DNA of 64,000 bases from Massilia forsythiae (GTDB lineage Bacteria > Pseudomonadota > Gammaproteobacteria > Burkholderiales > Burkholderiaceae_D): the NCBI RefSeq assembly GCF_012849555.1, contig NZ_CP051685.1:4402001-4466000 (forward strand), read 5' to 3'. Below the pieces are notes generated by a model. It saw nothing but the letters and a program-made list of their open reading frames with translations, was not told the DNA's origin and ran no database searches. Both the position numbers and the translations under genes were made by a program. This document shows positions 43,889 through 55,317 of the stretch, one piece after another. Each line of letters opens with the position of its first letter. Within the stretch, counting starts at the first letter, position 1.

Positions 43889-45979
43889 ATGCGATATTCG
43901 GCTTTCCATGCGGGGGCGCCGGCCGGCGCGCCGGCGGTGCGCGGCGTCGAAGACGCGGCGCTGCGTCGCGGCGGCGCACTCGATCGCGCCATCGAACGCG
44001 CGCTGCAGGCGGTGCTGGACGAACAGCGGCCCGACGGCCACTGGGTCTACGAACTGGAGGCCGACGCCACCATCCCGGCCGAATACGTGCTGATGGTGCA
44101 TTTCCTGGGCGAGCCGGCAGACCCGCTGCTGGAAGCGCAGATCGGGCGCTACCTGCGCCGCGTGCAGGGCGCGCACGGCGGCTGGCCGCTGGTGCACGGC
44201 GGCGCCTTCGATCCGAGCGCCAGCGTGAAAGCGTATTTCGCGCTGAAGATGATCGGCGATGCGCCCGGCGCGCCGCACATGGCCAGGGCGCGCGCGGCGA
44301 TCCTGCTGCATGGCGGCGCCGAGCGCAGCAACGTGTTCACGCGCATGCTGCTGGCGCTGTACGGCGTGGTGCCGTGGGACGCGGTGCCGGTGATGCCGGT
44401 CGAGATCGCGCTGCTGCCCGGCTGGTTCCCGTTCCACCTGTCCAAGGTGTCGTACTGGACGCGCACGGTGGTGGCGCCGCTGCTGGTGCTGGGCGCGCTC
44501 AAGCCGCGCGCGAGAAATCCGCGCGCGGTCGGCATCGACGAACTGTTCCTGGCGCCGCCGCAGCAGCTCGGCCAGGCGCCGCGCGCGGCGCACCAGAAGC
44601 GCCTGTGGTTTTCCTTCTTCCGCGTGGTGGAGGCGCAGGTGCGCGCGCTGGAGCCGCACCTGCCGGCACGCCTGCGCCGCCACGCCATCGCGCAGGCGGC
44701 CGCCTTCGTGCGTGCGCGCCTGAACGGCGAGCACGGCCTGGGCGCCATCTTCCCGGCCATGGTCAACGCGGTGCAGATGCTCGATGCGCTCGGCGTGCCG
44801 CCGTCCGGTCCGGAGGCGCTGCAGGCGCGCGGCGCCATCGAGCGCCTGCTGGTGCGGCGCGCCGGCGAAGCCTATTGCCAGCCCTGCCTGTCGCCCGTGT
44901 GGGACACCGCGCTGATGAGCCACGCGCTGCTCGAAGCCGGTACGCCGGACGCGGTGGACGCGGCCTGCCGCGCGCTCGACTGGCTGCTGCCGCTGCAGAT
45001 CGTCGACCTGCGCGGCGACTGGAGCGCGCGGCGACCGCGCCTGGCGCCCGGCGGCTGGGCCTTCCAGTACGAGAACCGCCATTATCCCGACGTCGACGAC
45101 ACCGCCGTGGTAGCGATGGCGCTGGAGCGCGCCGGCCGCCTGCGCCCGCAGGCCGGCTACGGCGACGCCATCGCGCGCGCGCGCGCCTGGATCGTCGGCA
45201 TGCAGGGCCGCGGCGGCGGCTGGGGCGCGTTCGACATCGACAACGACTATCCCTACCTGAACAACATCCCGTTCGCCGACCACGGCGCGCTGCTCGACCC
45301 GCCCACCGCCGACGTCTCGGCGCGCTGCCTGTCGCTGCTGGCCCAGCTCGACGGCGGCGCCGGCCGGGGCTGGATGGGACGCCCGCCGCGGCGTACGCCG
45401 GCGGGACGGGCGCTGGCCTGGCTCCTGCGCGCCCAGGAGCGCGACGGCAGCTGGTACGGACGCTGGGGCATGAACTACGTCTACGGCACCTGGAGCGTGC
45501 TGTGCGCGCTCGGGGCCGCCGGACTCGGCCCGGATGCCGCGCCGGTGGCGCGCGCGCGCGGCTGGCTGGCCTCGGTGCAGAACCGCGACGGCGGCTGGGG
45601 CGAGGATGCGCGCAGCTACGAGCCGGCGCAGGCCGGCTTCGTGGGCGCCCCCAGCACCGCGTCGCAGACGGCCTGGGCGATGCTGGGACTGATGGCGGGC
45701 GCCGCCGCGGGTGCGGCGCCGGGCGGCGTGGCGGAGCGCGCGGCGGGTGGCGCGGCGGATGGCGCTACGGCGGCGGCAGTGGCGCGCGGGGCCGCCTGGC
45801 TGATCGCGCGCCAGCGCGCCGACGGCCTGTGGGACGAGCCGCATCACACCGCCACCGGCTTCGCGCGCGTGTTCTACCTGCGCTACCACGGCTACGCGCG
45901 CTACTTCCCGTTGTGGGCGCTGGCGCGCTGGCGCAATCTGCGCGCGGGCGGCGCCGGCGCGGCGGTGTTCGGGATGTGA
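43889..45979 (+). CDS. shc: squalene-hopene cyclase
   Basis: Cyclises squalene to hopene/diplopterol at the inner membrane. 696 residues. The catalytic acid motif DVDDTA is at 401-406, and QW repeats are frequent (QRPDGHWVYELEADATIPAE, GHGGW-type GAHGGWPLVHGG, QGRGGGWGAFDIDNDYPYL, QNRDGGWGEDARSYE). The family blocks ERSNVFTRMLLALYGVVPWD and SPVWDTALMSHALLE are present. The ATG at 43889 has AGGGGA upstream; an in-frame start at 43853 is rejected. Near the C-terminus an Ala/Gly run (about 605-635) interrupts the usual sequence. It is followed 2 bp later by hpnG. Confidence 0.95.
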   Translation: MRYSAFHAGAPAGAPAVRGVEDAALRRGGALDRAIERALQAVLDEQRPDGHWVYELEADATIPAEYVLMVHFLGEPADPLLEAQIGRYLRRVQGAHGGWPLVHGGAFDPSASVKAYFALKMIGDAPGAPHMARARAAILLHGGAERSNVFTRMLLALYGVVPWDAVPVMPVEIALLPGWFPFHLSKVSYWTRTVVAPLLVLGALKPRARNPRAVGIDELFLAPPQQLGQAPRAAHQKRLWFSFFRVVEAQVRALEPHLPARLRRHAIAQAAAFVRARLNGEHGLGAIFPAMVNAVQMLDALGVPPSGPEALQARGAIERLLVRRAGEAYCQPCLSPVWDTALMSHALLEAGTPDAVDAACRALDWLLPLQIVDLRGDWSARRPRLAPGGWAFQYENRHYPDVDDTAVVAMALERAGRLRPQAGYGDAIARARAWIVGMQGRGGGWGAFDIDNDYPYLNNIPFADHGALLDPPTADVSARCLSLLAQLDGGAGRGWMGRPPRRTPAGRALAWLLRAQERDGSWYGRWGMNYVYGTWSVLCALGAAGLGPDAAPVARARGWLASVQNRDGGWGEDARSYEPAQAGFVGAPSTASQTAWAMLGLMAGAAAGAAPGGVAERAAGGAADGATAAAVARGAAWLIARQRADGLWDEPHHTATGFARVFYLRYHGYARYFPLWALARWRNLRAGGAGAAVFGM

Positions 45980-45981
45980 GC

Positions 45982-46785
45982 ATGGACGGCGCCGGCGGCG
46001 TGTATGATGCGGGCGGCGACCGGGGCGGCGACGAGCGTGGCGACCGGCGTGGCGGCGGGCGCAAGGCGCGGCCCCGCGCCGGGCGCGACGACGAGCGTGA
46101 CGACGAGCGCGGCGCCCCGGTCATCGCGGTGTGCGGCCTGGCGTTCGAGGCGGCCATCGCCGCCGGGCGGCGCGTGGTGCCGCTGGTCGGGCCGGGGCCG
46201 GCGCGCATCGCCGCCCGGCTCGACGCGCTGCTGTCCGGCCCGGAGCAGGACTGGGCCGGCGTGATGAGCTTCGGCTGCGCCGCCGGGCTCGATCCGGCGC
46301 TGGCGCCCGGCACCTGCGTGCTGGCGGTGGGCGTGTACACGCCGGCCTGGCGCCTGGCGGCCGACGCCGACTGGCTGGACGTCCTGCGCCAACGCCTGCC
46401 GCAGGCGCGCGGCGGCTGGCTGGCCGGCGTCGACGCGCCGCTGGTCGCGCCGGCCGACAAGGCGCGCCTGCTGCAGGCCAGCGGCGCCGTCGTCGCCGAC
46501 ATGGAATCGCACGCCGCGGCGCTGGCGGCGCGCCGCCACGGCCTGCCGTTCGCCGCCTGCCGCGTGGTGCTCGATCCGGCCGGGCGCAGCGTGCCGCCGT
46601 CAGCGCTGGCGGGCGTGCAAGACGACGGCCGCACCGCCTGGCTGGCGCTGCTGCGCAGCCTGGCCGGCGAGCCGCGCCAGCTCGGCGCCATGCGCGCGCT
46701 GGCGCGCGACGCCTGGCGCGCGCGCCGCACGCTGCGCCGCGTGCGTGCGCGGCTCGGGGTGGCGCTGGCTGCGCCACCTTACTAG
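45982..46785 (+). CDS. hpnG: hopanoid-associated nucleosidase/phosphorylase HpnG
   Basis: 267 residues. After an unusual Asp/Arg/Gly-rich N-terminus (about 5-45, repeating DER/GDR units), the phosphorylase fold begins at APVIAVCGLAFEAAIAAGRR. It continues with VMSFGCAAGLDPALAPGTCV, the substrate-contact ADMESHAAALAARRHGLPF and a C-terminal Arg-rich tail. Known role: cleaves adenine from adenosylhopane to give the ribosyl form. It is 2 bp from shc, so coupled. Its stop overlaps the convergent mlaA-like gene by 4 bp. The family lacks the repeat N-terminus as far as I know; the true start might be further in. Confidence 0.88.
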   Translation: MDGAGGVYDAGGDRGGDERGDRRGGGRKARPRAGRDDERDDERGAPVIAVCGLAFEAAIAAGRRVVPLVGPGPARIAARLDALLSGPEQDWAGVMSFGCAAGLDPALAPGTCVLAVGVYTPAWRLAADADWLDVLRQRLPQARGGWLAGVDAPLVAPADKARLLQASGAVVADMESHAAALAARRHGLPFAACRVVLDPAGRSVPPSALAGVQDDGRTAWLALLRSLAGEPRQLGAMRALARDAWRARRTLRRVRARLGVALAAPPY

Positions 46786-47585
46786 GGAGGGTGCTCCGGT
46801 TTCTCGTAGTCCGGCAGCGCTGGTTCCTTGCCGTCTTCCAGCTGCGAGCGGCGCCGGCCCAGGTCGGCGTCGCGCACGAACAGGTATCGGTCGAGCGCCG
46901 CCTGTTCCAGCAGGTTGGTGGCGTTCAGGTAGCGCGCGCGCGTGCTGACGAAGTCCGTCACCCACAGGCTGTTGCGCACCCGCGGACGGGCGCGGTTGGC
47001 GGGCGCGACGGCCTGGTCGACGCCGAACCCGGCCGCATCGCGCAACGAACTCGGCCCGAACAGCGGCAGCACCAGGTAGGGGCCGCCGGGCACGCCGTAG
47101 TGGCCCAGCGTGAGGCCGAAGTCCTGGTCGTGCCTGGCGATCCCGGCCGGCGTGGCCACGTCGAGCACGCCCAGCAGGCCGAAGGTCGAATTCACGGCGA
47201 CGCGCATCAGGTCGGACATGCCGTCCTCGAAGCGCAACTGGGCGAAGTCGTTGACCATGACGGTGACGTCGCCCAGGTTGGCGAAGAAGTTGTCGACGCC
47301 GGTGCGCAGCGGGCGCGGCACGGCGCGGTTCCAGGTGCGCGCCGCCGGCTGCGCGATGGTGCGGTCGAGCGCATCGTTGACGCGCCAGGTGACGCGGTTG
47401 AGCGGCTCCAGCGGATCGGCCGGATCGCGTTGCGCCCCGGTGGCGCAGCCGGCCAGGCATGCGGCTGCGCCGAGCACGCGCAGCAGGCCCCAGGGCGTCG
47501 TTCCCGCGCAGGCGGCAACCGGCGTCCGTCGCCTGCCGCCGGCGTCGGCCATGGCGGACGCAAGCAGGTCATGTGGGATAGGCAT
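46782..47585 (-). CDS. MlaA/VacJ-family lipoprotein of the hopanoid locus
   Basis: 267 residues: a lipobox at LAGC (Cys47) after a hydrophobic stretch, then the MlaA signature DPLEPLNRVTWRVNDALD, VPRPLRTGVDNFFANLGDVT, VNSTFGLLGVLDVATPAGI, DFGLTLGHYGVPGGPYLVLP and LFGPSSLRDAAGFGVD. MlaA proteins sit in the outer membrane and remove phospholipids from the outer leaflet. Here the gene is on the same strand as hpnN and close to the MlaC-like hpnM, so a role in hopanoid trafficking is likely (inference). The signal region is long and includes a REP-like sequence; a later start at 47552 is possible. Confidence 0.9.
   Translation of the reverse strand: MPIPHDLLASAMADAGGRRRTPVAACAGTTPWGLLRVLGAAACLAGCATGAQRDPADPLEPLNRVTWRVNDALDRTIAQPAARTWNRAVPRPLRTGVDNFFANLGDVTVMVNDFAQLRFEDGMSDLMRVAVNSTFGLLGVLDVATPAGIARHDQDFGLTLGHYGVPGGPYLVLPLFGPSSLRDAAGFGVDQAVAPANRARPRVRNSLWVTDFVSTRARYLNATNLLEQAALDRYLFVRDADLGRRRSQLEDGKEPALPDYEKPEHPP
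47497..47519. repeat. REP-like sequence inside the mlaA-like signal region
   Basis: About 20 of 23 bases match the REP arm at 38649-38671 (shared core CCCGCGCAGGCGG). It encodes part of VAACAGTTPWG, just before the lipoprotein hydrophobic core. The closing half of the hairpin is degraded. Confidence 0.5.
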
Positions 47586-47626
47586 GGTCGCGTTCGTTCC
47601 CAGGTTGGTTCGGCCCGGTTTCCGGT

Positions 47627-50596
47627 TCAATCGTGCGCCGGCCCGTCGCGGCCGGGCCGGTCCGCCTGGGCCTGGCGCGGCCGTCCCAGCAGGACCGGCT
47701 GGAAAAACACCGCGCCGACCAAGGTGCAGACCAGCGCCAGCACCAGGAGTTCGCCCATGCTGGCGGTGCCGGGGTGGTGCGACAGCCACAGGCTGCCGAA
47801 GGCGGTGGCGGTGGTGGCCGCGCTCAGCACGATGGCCTGGGTCAGCGCATGTTGCAGCAGCGCCGCTTCGCCGCTGCGCCAGGCCATCACGTAATAGATC
47901 TTGAAGGCGACCCCGACCCCGAGCAGCAGCGGCAGCGCGATGATGTTGGCGAAATTCAGGTCGATGCCGAGCAGCACGCAGGCTTCCAGCGTCACCAGCC
48001 CCGATACCAGCAGCGGCACCATGGTGCGCAGCACGTCGCCGAAGCGGCGGAACGCCAGCCACAGCAGCAGCGTGATGGCCAGCACCGCCAGCAGCGCCGC
48101 CTCGATGAAGGCATCGACGATCAGTTGCGCCGCGCCCTGCACGGAGACGGTGCCGCCGCTGGCCTCGGGCGCCTCGCGCAGCACCGCGCGCGCAAATGCG
48201 CGTAGGCGGGCGTCGCCGTGTTCGCTGGCGTTGCCAGGTTCGCGGTCGCTGCCATGTTTGCCGCCGCCGTGGCTGACGCCGCCATCGTCGCTGGCGCTGC
48301 TTCCGGCGCCGCCGTCGCCGGGCGCACGATCCGTACGCGCCGTGGCGCCGTCGCGTGCATTCCGCCGCGCGCGGGTCGGCTCCCGTGCGGGCCGCGGGCC
48401 GACGTCGACCAGCGCGCGGCCGTCCGGCGCGATCCAGTTGCGCCGCAGCGCTTGCGGCAGACCGGCCAGCGTGACCGGCCCGGCCTGCAGCGCCAGCTCC
48501 AGCGTCTCCAGCGCCAGCCGCAGCGGCATCGCCAGCGCGTGCTCGGCGCGATCCCGCAGGGCAGGGCCGGCGCGCGCCAGCGCGGCCAGCGCCGCGGCCA
48601 GGCGCACGGCCTGCGCCGCGCCCGGTCCAGGGTGATCCAGCGCCGCGTTGCGCAGCGCCTGCGCAGCCGCCCGCAGGGCCGTCACGCGCTGGGCGTCGCT
48701 GGCCGCGGGCAAGGGCGCCTGCGCCAGCGCCGGCAGCAGGGCGGCGGCGGCCGTGCCGATGGCGCGCAGCTTGTCGTCCTGGCGGTCCGGCACCAGGTCC
48801 GCCACGCTCGTCGCGCTGCCGACCTCGGGCAGGCGTGCCAGGCGCCGCGCCAGCGCCTGCGCCGCGGCCGGGGAAGCCGCCAGCACCTGGATGTTGTCGA
48901 TGCCGACGCTTGCACCGTTCCCGGCGCCGCCTTCCAGCGCGCGCAGCGTCGCCATCGATTCGCTGGCCGGGTCCTTCAGGTGCAGCGGGTCGGCGTCGAA
49001 GCGCAGCTGCCACAGCAGCGGCAGCCCTGCCGCCACCAGCGCCAGCGTGGCGCCCAGCACCGTCCTGCGGTGCGCCTGCAGCGCGCGGTCGAGCGGCGCC
49101 AGGCGCGGATAGCCGGGCGCGACGGCGCTGGGCGGCGGCGGCATCAGGCAGATCAGCGCCGGCAGCACCGTCACGCAGGACGGAAACGCCACGAACAGGA
49201 TGCCGACCCCGGCGATCTGTCCCAGCTCCGCCACGCCGCGGTAGGCGGTCGGCAGGAACGCCAGGAAACCGCACGCGGTGGCGGCCGCGGCCAGGGCCAG
49301 CGGCAGCGCGATCGCGCGCGCGGCATCGTGCAGGGCCGCGCCGGTACCGGCGCCGCCATGGCGGCGCCGCAATTCCCGGAAACGCATTCCGAACTGGATG
49401 CCGAAGTCGACGCCGATGCCGACGAACAGGATGGCGAAGGCGATCGAGATCACGTTCAGTTCGCCCACCATCAGCACGCCCAGCGCGGCCGTGATGACCA
49501 GCCCGCCCAGCATCGTCAGCAGCACCGCCAGCACCAGGCGCCACGAGCGCAGCGCGCGCCACAGGATGCACACCAGCAGCGCCACCGGGGCGACGGCCGT
49601 CAGCGCCGAACCTTCCTGCAGCGAGGCGAATTCGTCGTCGGCCAGCGGGATCGGCCCGGTCAATGCCACGCTGGCGTGGTAGCGCTCGGCCAGATGCAGT
49701 TCGCGCGCGGCGGCGCGGATCGCCCGGCTCGACGGCGCGCCGGGCATCAGTTCGCTGAAATCGAGTACCGGCCGCACTTCGATCAGGCTGGTCGCCATGC
49801 GCTCGCCGCCCGCGCCTGCACCTGCACCTGAGCCGCTGCCACCGCTACCGCTACCGCCATCAGTGCCGCCACCGCTGCGGCTGCCATCTCCATCGCCATC
49901 AGTACCGCTGCCGCTGCCATCGCCACCGCTATCTGCGCCGCCACCGCCATCTGCGCCGCTGCCGGCTCTGCCGCCAGTAGCGTCCATCAGTTCCTGCCAC
50001 GACAGCACCGCCGGCCGTCCCGCCAGCACGGCGTCGACCGTGGCGCCGCTGCGCTCCAGCAGCGGCGCCATGCCGGCCAGGGTCAGTTGGCCGGTCTGCA
50101 GGGGCGTCGACAACGACACCGACAGCAGGTTGGCCAGGCCGCGCAGCGAGGGGTCGCGCGCCAGCGCATTCAGCAGCGGGCGCGCGTCCGTCAACTGTCC
50201 GGTGAGCTGCGCCACCTGCGGCGCCGGCAGGTAGAGCAAGCCGTTACGCAGGAAAAAGTCGCTACCCGCGCCCAGGTCGACCGCATGGAAATGCTGCGCT
50301 TGCTGCCGAAGCCGCCCTGCCAGTTCGCGCGCCGCCCGGGCCGCGAATTCGGGCGCCGGCGCGCGCACCACCACCAGCGTGGTGTCGCTGCGGCCGGGAA
50401 AGGCGGCGGCGATGGCGGCATCGCGCCGCGCCCAGCCGGCATGCGGATCGATCAGCTTGCCGACGTCGGTGCTGATCGCGAAGCGGCCGGCGGCAAAGGC
50501 GCCGGCGAGCAGCACCAGCAGGGCGAACGCGGCCACCACCGCCCAGGCGTGGCGGCAGGAGGCATCGACGATTTTCGCGATCGGCTCGGTCGGCAT
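47627..50596 (-). CDS. hpnN: hopanoid transporter HpnN (RND superfamily)
   Basis: 989 residues, inner-membrane RND permease known to move hopanoids to the outer membrane. TM1 is at about 17-37. The large first periplasmic loop includes STDVGKLIDPHAGWARRDAA, and the TM2-6 cluster includes IAFAILFVGIGVDFGIQFGM. The second loop starts near PASESMATLRALEGG, and the last TM cluster includes LNFANIIALPLLLGVGVAFK. Residues 208-264 are a Gly/Ser/Asp run encoded by hexamer-like repeats, and a second low-complexity stretch (about 725-790) interrupts the second loop; neither belongs to the family core. It is divergent from hpnM across 349 bp and upstream of the mlaA-like gene on the same strand. Confidence 0.93.
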   Translation of the reverse strand: MPTEPIAKIVDASCRHAWAVVAAFALLVLLAGAFAAGRFAISTDVGKLIDPHAGWARRDAAIAAAFPGRSDTTLVVVRAPAPEFAARAARELAGRLRQQAQHFHAVDLGAGSDFFLRNGLLYLPAPQVAQLTGQLTDARPLLNALARDPSLRGLANLLSVSLSTPLQTGQLTLAGMAPLLERSGATVDAVLAGRPAVLSWQELMDATGGRAGSGADGGGGADSGGDGSGSGTDGDGDGSRSGGGTDGGSGSGGSGSGAGAGAGGERMATSLIEVRPVLDFSELMPGAPSSRAIRAAARELHLAERYHASVALTGPIPLADDEFASLQEGSALTAVAPVALLVCILWRALRSWRLVLAVLLTMLGGLVITAALGVLMVGELNVISIAFAILFVGIGVDFGIQFGMRFRELRRRHGGAGTGAALHDAARAIALPLALAAAATACGFLAFLPTAYRGVAELGQIAGVGILFVAFPSCVTVLPALICLMPPPPSAVAPGYPRLAPLDRALQAHRRTVLGATLALVAAGLPLLWQLRFDADPLHLKDPASESMATLRALEGGAGNGASVGIDNIQVLAASPAAAQALARRLARLPEVGSATSVADLVPDRQDDKLRAIGTAAAALLPALAQAPLPAASDAQRVTALRAAAQALRNAALDHPGPGAAQAVRLAAALAALARAGPALRDRAEHALAMPLRLALETLELALQAGPVTLAGLPQALRRNWIAPDGRALVDVGPRPAREPTRARRNARDGATARTDRAPGDGGAGSSASDDGGVSHGGGKHGSDREPGNASEHGDARLRAFARAVLREAPEASGGTVSVQGAAQLIVDAFIEAALLAVLAITLLLWLAFRRFGDVLRTMVPLLVSGLVTLEACVLLGIDLNFANIIALPLLLGVGVAFKIYYVMAWRSGEAALLQHALTQAIVLSAATTATAFGSLWLSHHPGTASMGELLVLALVCTLVGAVFFQPVLLGRPRQAQADRPGRDGPAHD
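49805..49975. repeat. in-frame simple-sequence tract within hpnN
   Basis: 171 bp of CCGCTGCC/CCATCGCC-type hexamer-like units encoding Gly, Ser, Asp and Ala (HpnN residues 208-264). Length is a multiple of three, so the frame is kept. It lies in the first periplasmic loop, just after QELMDATGG. Confidence 0.8.
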
Positions 50597-50822
50597 CGGC
50601 GCAGGTGTGGTGGTCGGTGCCAGTGGACTCCATCGGCCGGCGCCGCGGCGGCGTTTCGGCGGCCACGCGCGGGTGGCTTTGGCGGAACCGGCCGCATGCC
50701 GTCCGATTGTCGCGATTAAGGCACTGTCGCCGCGCCGGTGCGGGCGGCGCCGGACCGGCGCCCGATGGAACGCGCCCGTTGCGGGCCGGTCTTACGGAAG
50801 TCGCGCACGGTAAGCGGTCCTG

Positions 50823-50892
50823 CCGAGGCCGGAGCCGAAGCCGGAGCCGAAGCCGAGGCCGGAGCCGAAGCCGGAGCCGGAGCCGAAGCCGG
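50823..50892. repeat. GGAGCCGAAGCC tandem tract between hpnN and hpnM
   Basis: About 70 bp of imperfect GGAGCC/GAAGCC/GAGGCC hexamers within the 349-bp divergent spacer (50597-50945), ending some 50 bp before the hpnM start. The rest of the spacer holds no gene. It probably lies in or near the hpnM leader. Confidence 0.8.
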
Positions 50893-51582
50893 CGCCCGCC
50901 GTGCGCGGACGGCCATTCTCCCGTTGCCCGCAAAGGAACTCCGCGATGAAGCCATCGATCCCGCTAATCGCACTGCTGTCGTCGATGCGCCTGCGGTGCC
51001 TGCTTCCGGCATCCGCGCTCCTGCCAGCCGCCATGCTGCCGGCCGCCCCGGCCGTGCTGGCCGCGCAGGTGGACGAGCTCGGTCCCGACCAGGCGGTCAA
51101 GACCACCATCGACGGCGTCATGGCCGCGATGCGCGCCGATGCCGGGGCGCGCGCGGGCGATGGCGAGCGCATCTATCGACTGGTCCGGGAAAAATTTTTG
51201 CCGGGGACGGATTTCATGCTGAGCACGCAATACGCGGTCGGCGCCGCCTGGACCCGGGCCACGCCGGCCCAGCGCGAGGCGCTGTTCCGCCAGTTCCAGA
51301 CCTTGCTGGCGCGTACCTACGCCACCCAGTTGACCCAGATCAGCGCAGAGGACACGCGATTCACCTATGCGCAGGCCGGCAGGGTGGCGCGCAGCGACAC
51401 CGACGCCGTGGTCAAGACCACCGTCCACAGCGGCGGCGACACGATGGCCATCGATTACCGCCTGCGCAGGACGGCGGCCGGCTGGAAGATCTACGACATC
51501 GACATGATGGGCGCGTGGATGATCCAGGTCTACCGCCGCCAGTTCGCGGCGCAGTTGCAGGCAGGCGGCGTCGATGGCCTGA

Positions 51583-53800
<2,218 letters not shown>

Positions 53801-53857
53801 GGCGCCCCTCGCGGCCGGCCGCCTTCATGCACCGGACCGGCGCATCCGGGCGCGCCG

Positions 53858-55306
53858 TCATGAATGGCTGGCGCCATGGCTGCGCAGGAAGCGGAAGAAT
53901 TCGACGCCCTCGCGCAGGCGCCGCCGCGTCATCTCCCAGCTATGCAGCATCTCGCGCACGATTTCCCAGATCTTCGAGGGGCGGAAATAGAAGCGCCGGT
54001 AGAAGCGTTCGACGCCATGGTAGATTTCCTCGCTCGACAGGTGCGGATAGCTTAGCGCCGCCAGTTGCACGCCCTTGTCGCTGACCAGGGGGATGGTCTT
54101 GTCCTGCGCGATCCAGGCGTTTTCCACGGCCTGCTCGTACAGGCGGGTGCCGGGGTAGGGCGCCGCCAGCGAGACCTGGATCGTGTGCGGATTGATCTCC
54201 TTGGCGAACTCGATCGATTTCTCGATGGTGGCGCGGGTCTCGCCCGGCAGGCCGAGGATGAAGGTGCCGTGCACGGTGATGCCGAGCGCGCGGCAATCGG
54301 CGGCGAAGCGACGCGCGATGTCGGTGCGCAGGCCCTTCTTGATGTTCAGCAGGATCTGGTCGTCGCCGGACTCGTAGCCGACCAGCAGCAGGCGCAAGCC
54401 GTTCTCCTTCATGATCTTCAGGGTCGAGTACGGCACGTTGGCCTTGGCGTTGCACGACCAGGTCACGCCGAGCGCGCCGAGTCCGCGCGCGATTTCCTCG
54501 GCACGCGGGCGCAGGTCGGTGAAGGTGTCGTCGTCGAACATGATCTCCTTCACCTCGGGCATGTTGTCCCTGATCCAGCGTACCTCCGCCAGCACGTTGG
54601 CGGCCGAGCGCGTGCGGTAGCGGTGACCGCCCACGGTCTGCGGCCACAGGCAGAAGGTGCAGCGCGAGCGGCAGCCGCGTCCGGTGTACAGCGAGACGTA
54701 GGGGTAGTTCAGGTAGCCGATGAAGTAATTGCGGAGGTCCAGGTGGCGCCGGTAGACCGGCGCCACGAAGGGCAGCGCATCCATGTCCTCGACGATCGGC
54801 CGCCGCGGATTGTGGCGGATGGCGCCGGCGTGGTCGCGCCAGCTCAGGCCGGCAATCGTCTCCAGCGGCCGGCCTTCGGCCAGGTCGCGGCAGGTGTAGT
54901 CGAACTCTTCGCGGCAGACGAAGTCGAGGGCCGGGCTCGCCGCCAGCGATCCGCCCGGGTCGACCGCGACCTTGGCGCCGACCATGCCCAGCAACATATC
55001 GGGGCGGCGTGCCCTGGCCAGTTCCGCGAACGCCACGTCGCCGGCGAACGAGGGCGTGCTGGTATGGATGATCACCAGCTCGTACCCGGCGGCGATGGCC
55101 AGCGCTTGCTCGACCGGCATGCCCTCGGCGGGCGCGTCCAGCAGGCGGCTGCCGGGTACCAGCGCGGCCGGCTGGGCCAGCCAGGTCGGGTACCAGAACG
55201 AGCGGATCTCGCGCCGCGCCTGGTAGCGCGAGCCGGCGCCGCCGTCGAAGCCGTCGAACGAGGGCGCTTGCAGGAACAGGGTCGTCTTCATCGGGGTATC
55301 GTTCAT
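53858..55306 (-). CDS. hpnJ: hopanoid biosynthesis radical SAM protein HpnJ
   Basis: 482 residues: an N-terminal B12-binding-like Rossmann domain (LVIIHTSTPSFAGDVAFAEL, MLLGMVGAKVAVDPGGSL), then a radical SAM barrel with the cluster motif CRSRCTFC in YTGRGCRSRCTFCLWPQTVG. Also EIMFDDDTFTD and GTFILGLPGETRATIEKSIE. Known role: needed for the bacteriohopanetetrol cyclitol-ether head group. The ATG at 55306 has GAAGGTGG upstream; the Met at 55291 (MKTTLFLQ) is an alternative. The gene begins 11 bp after hpnI ends. Confidence 0.94.
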   Translation of the reverse strand: MNDTPMKTTLFLQAPSFDGFDGGAGSRYQARREIRSFWYPTWLAQPAALVPGSRLLDAPAEGMPVEQALAIAAGYELVIIHTSTPSFAGDVAFAELARARRPDMLLGMVGAKVAVDPGGSLAASPALDFVCREEFDYTCRDLAEGRPLETIAGLSWRDHAGAIRHNPRRPIVEDMDALPFVAPVYRRHLDLRNYFIGYLNYPYVSLYTGRGCRSRCTFCLWPQTVGGHRYRTRSAANVLAEVRWIRDNMPEVKEIMFDDDTFTDLRPRAEEIARGLGALGVTWSCNAKANVPYSTLKIMKENGLRLLLVGYESGDDQILLNIKKGLRTDIARRFAADCRALGITVHGTFILGLPGETRATIEKSIEFAKEINPHTIQVSLAAPYPGTRLYEQAVENAWIAQDKTIPLVSDKGVQLAALSYPHLSSEEIYHGVERFYRRFYFRPSKIWEIVREMLHSWEMTRRRLREGVEFFRFLRSHGASHS

Positions 55307-55317
55307 CGTGGCCACCT

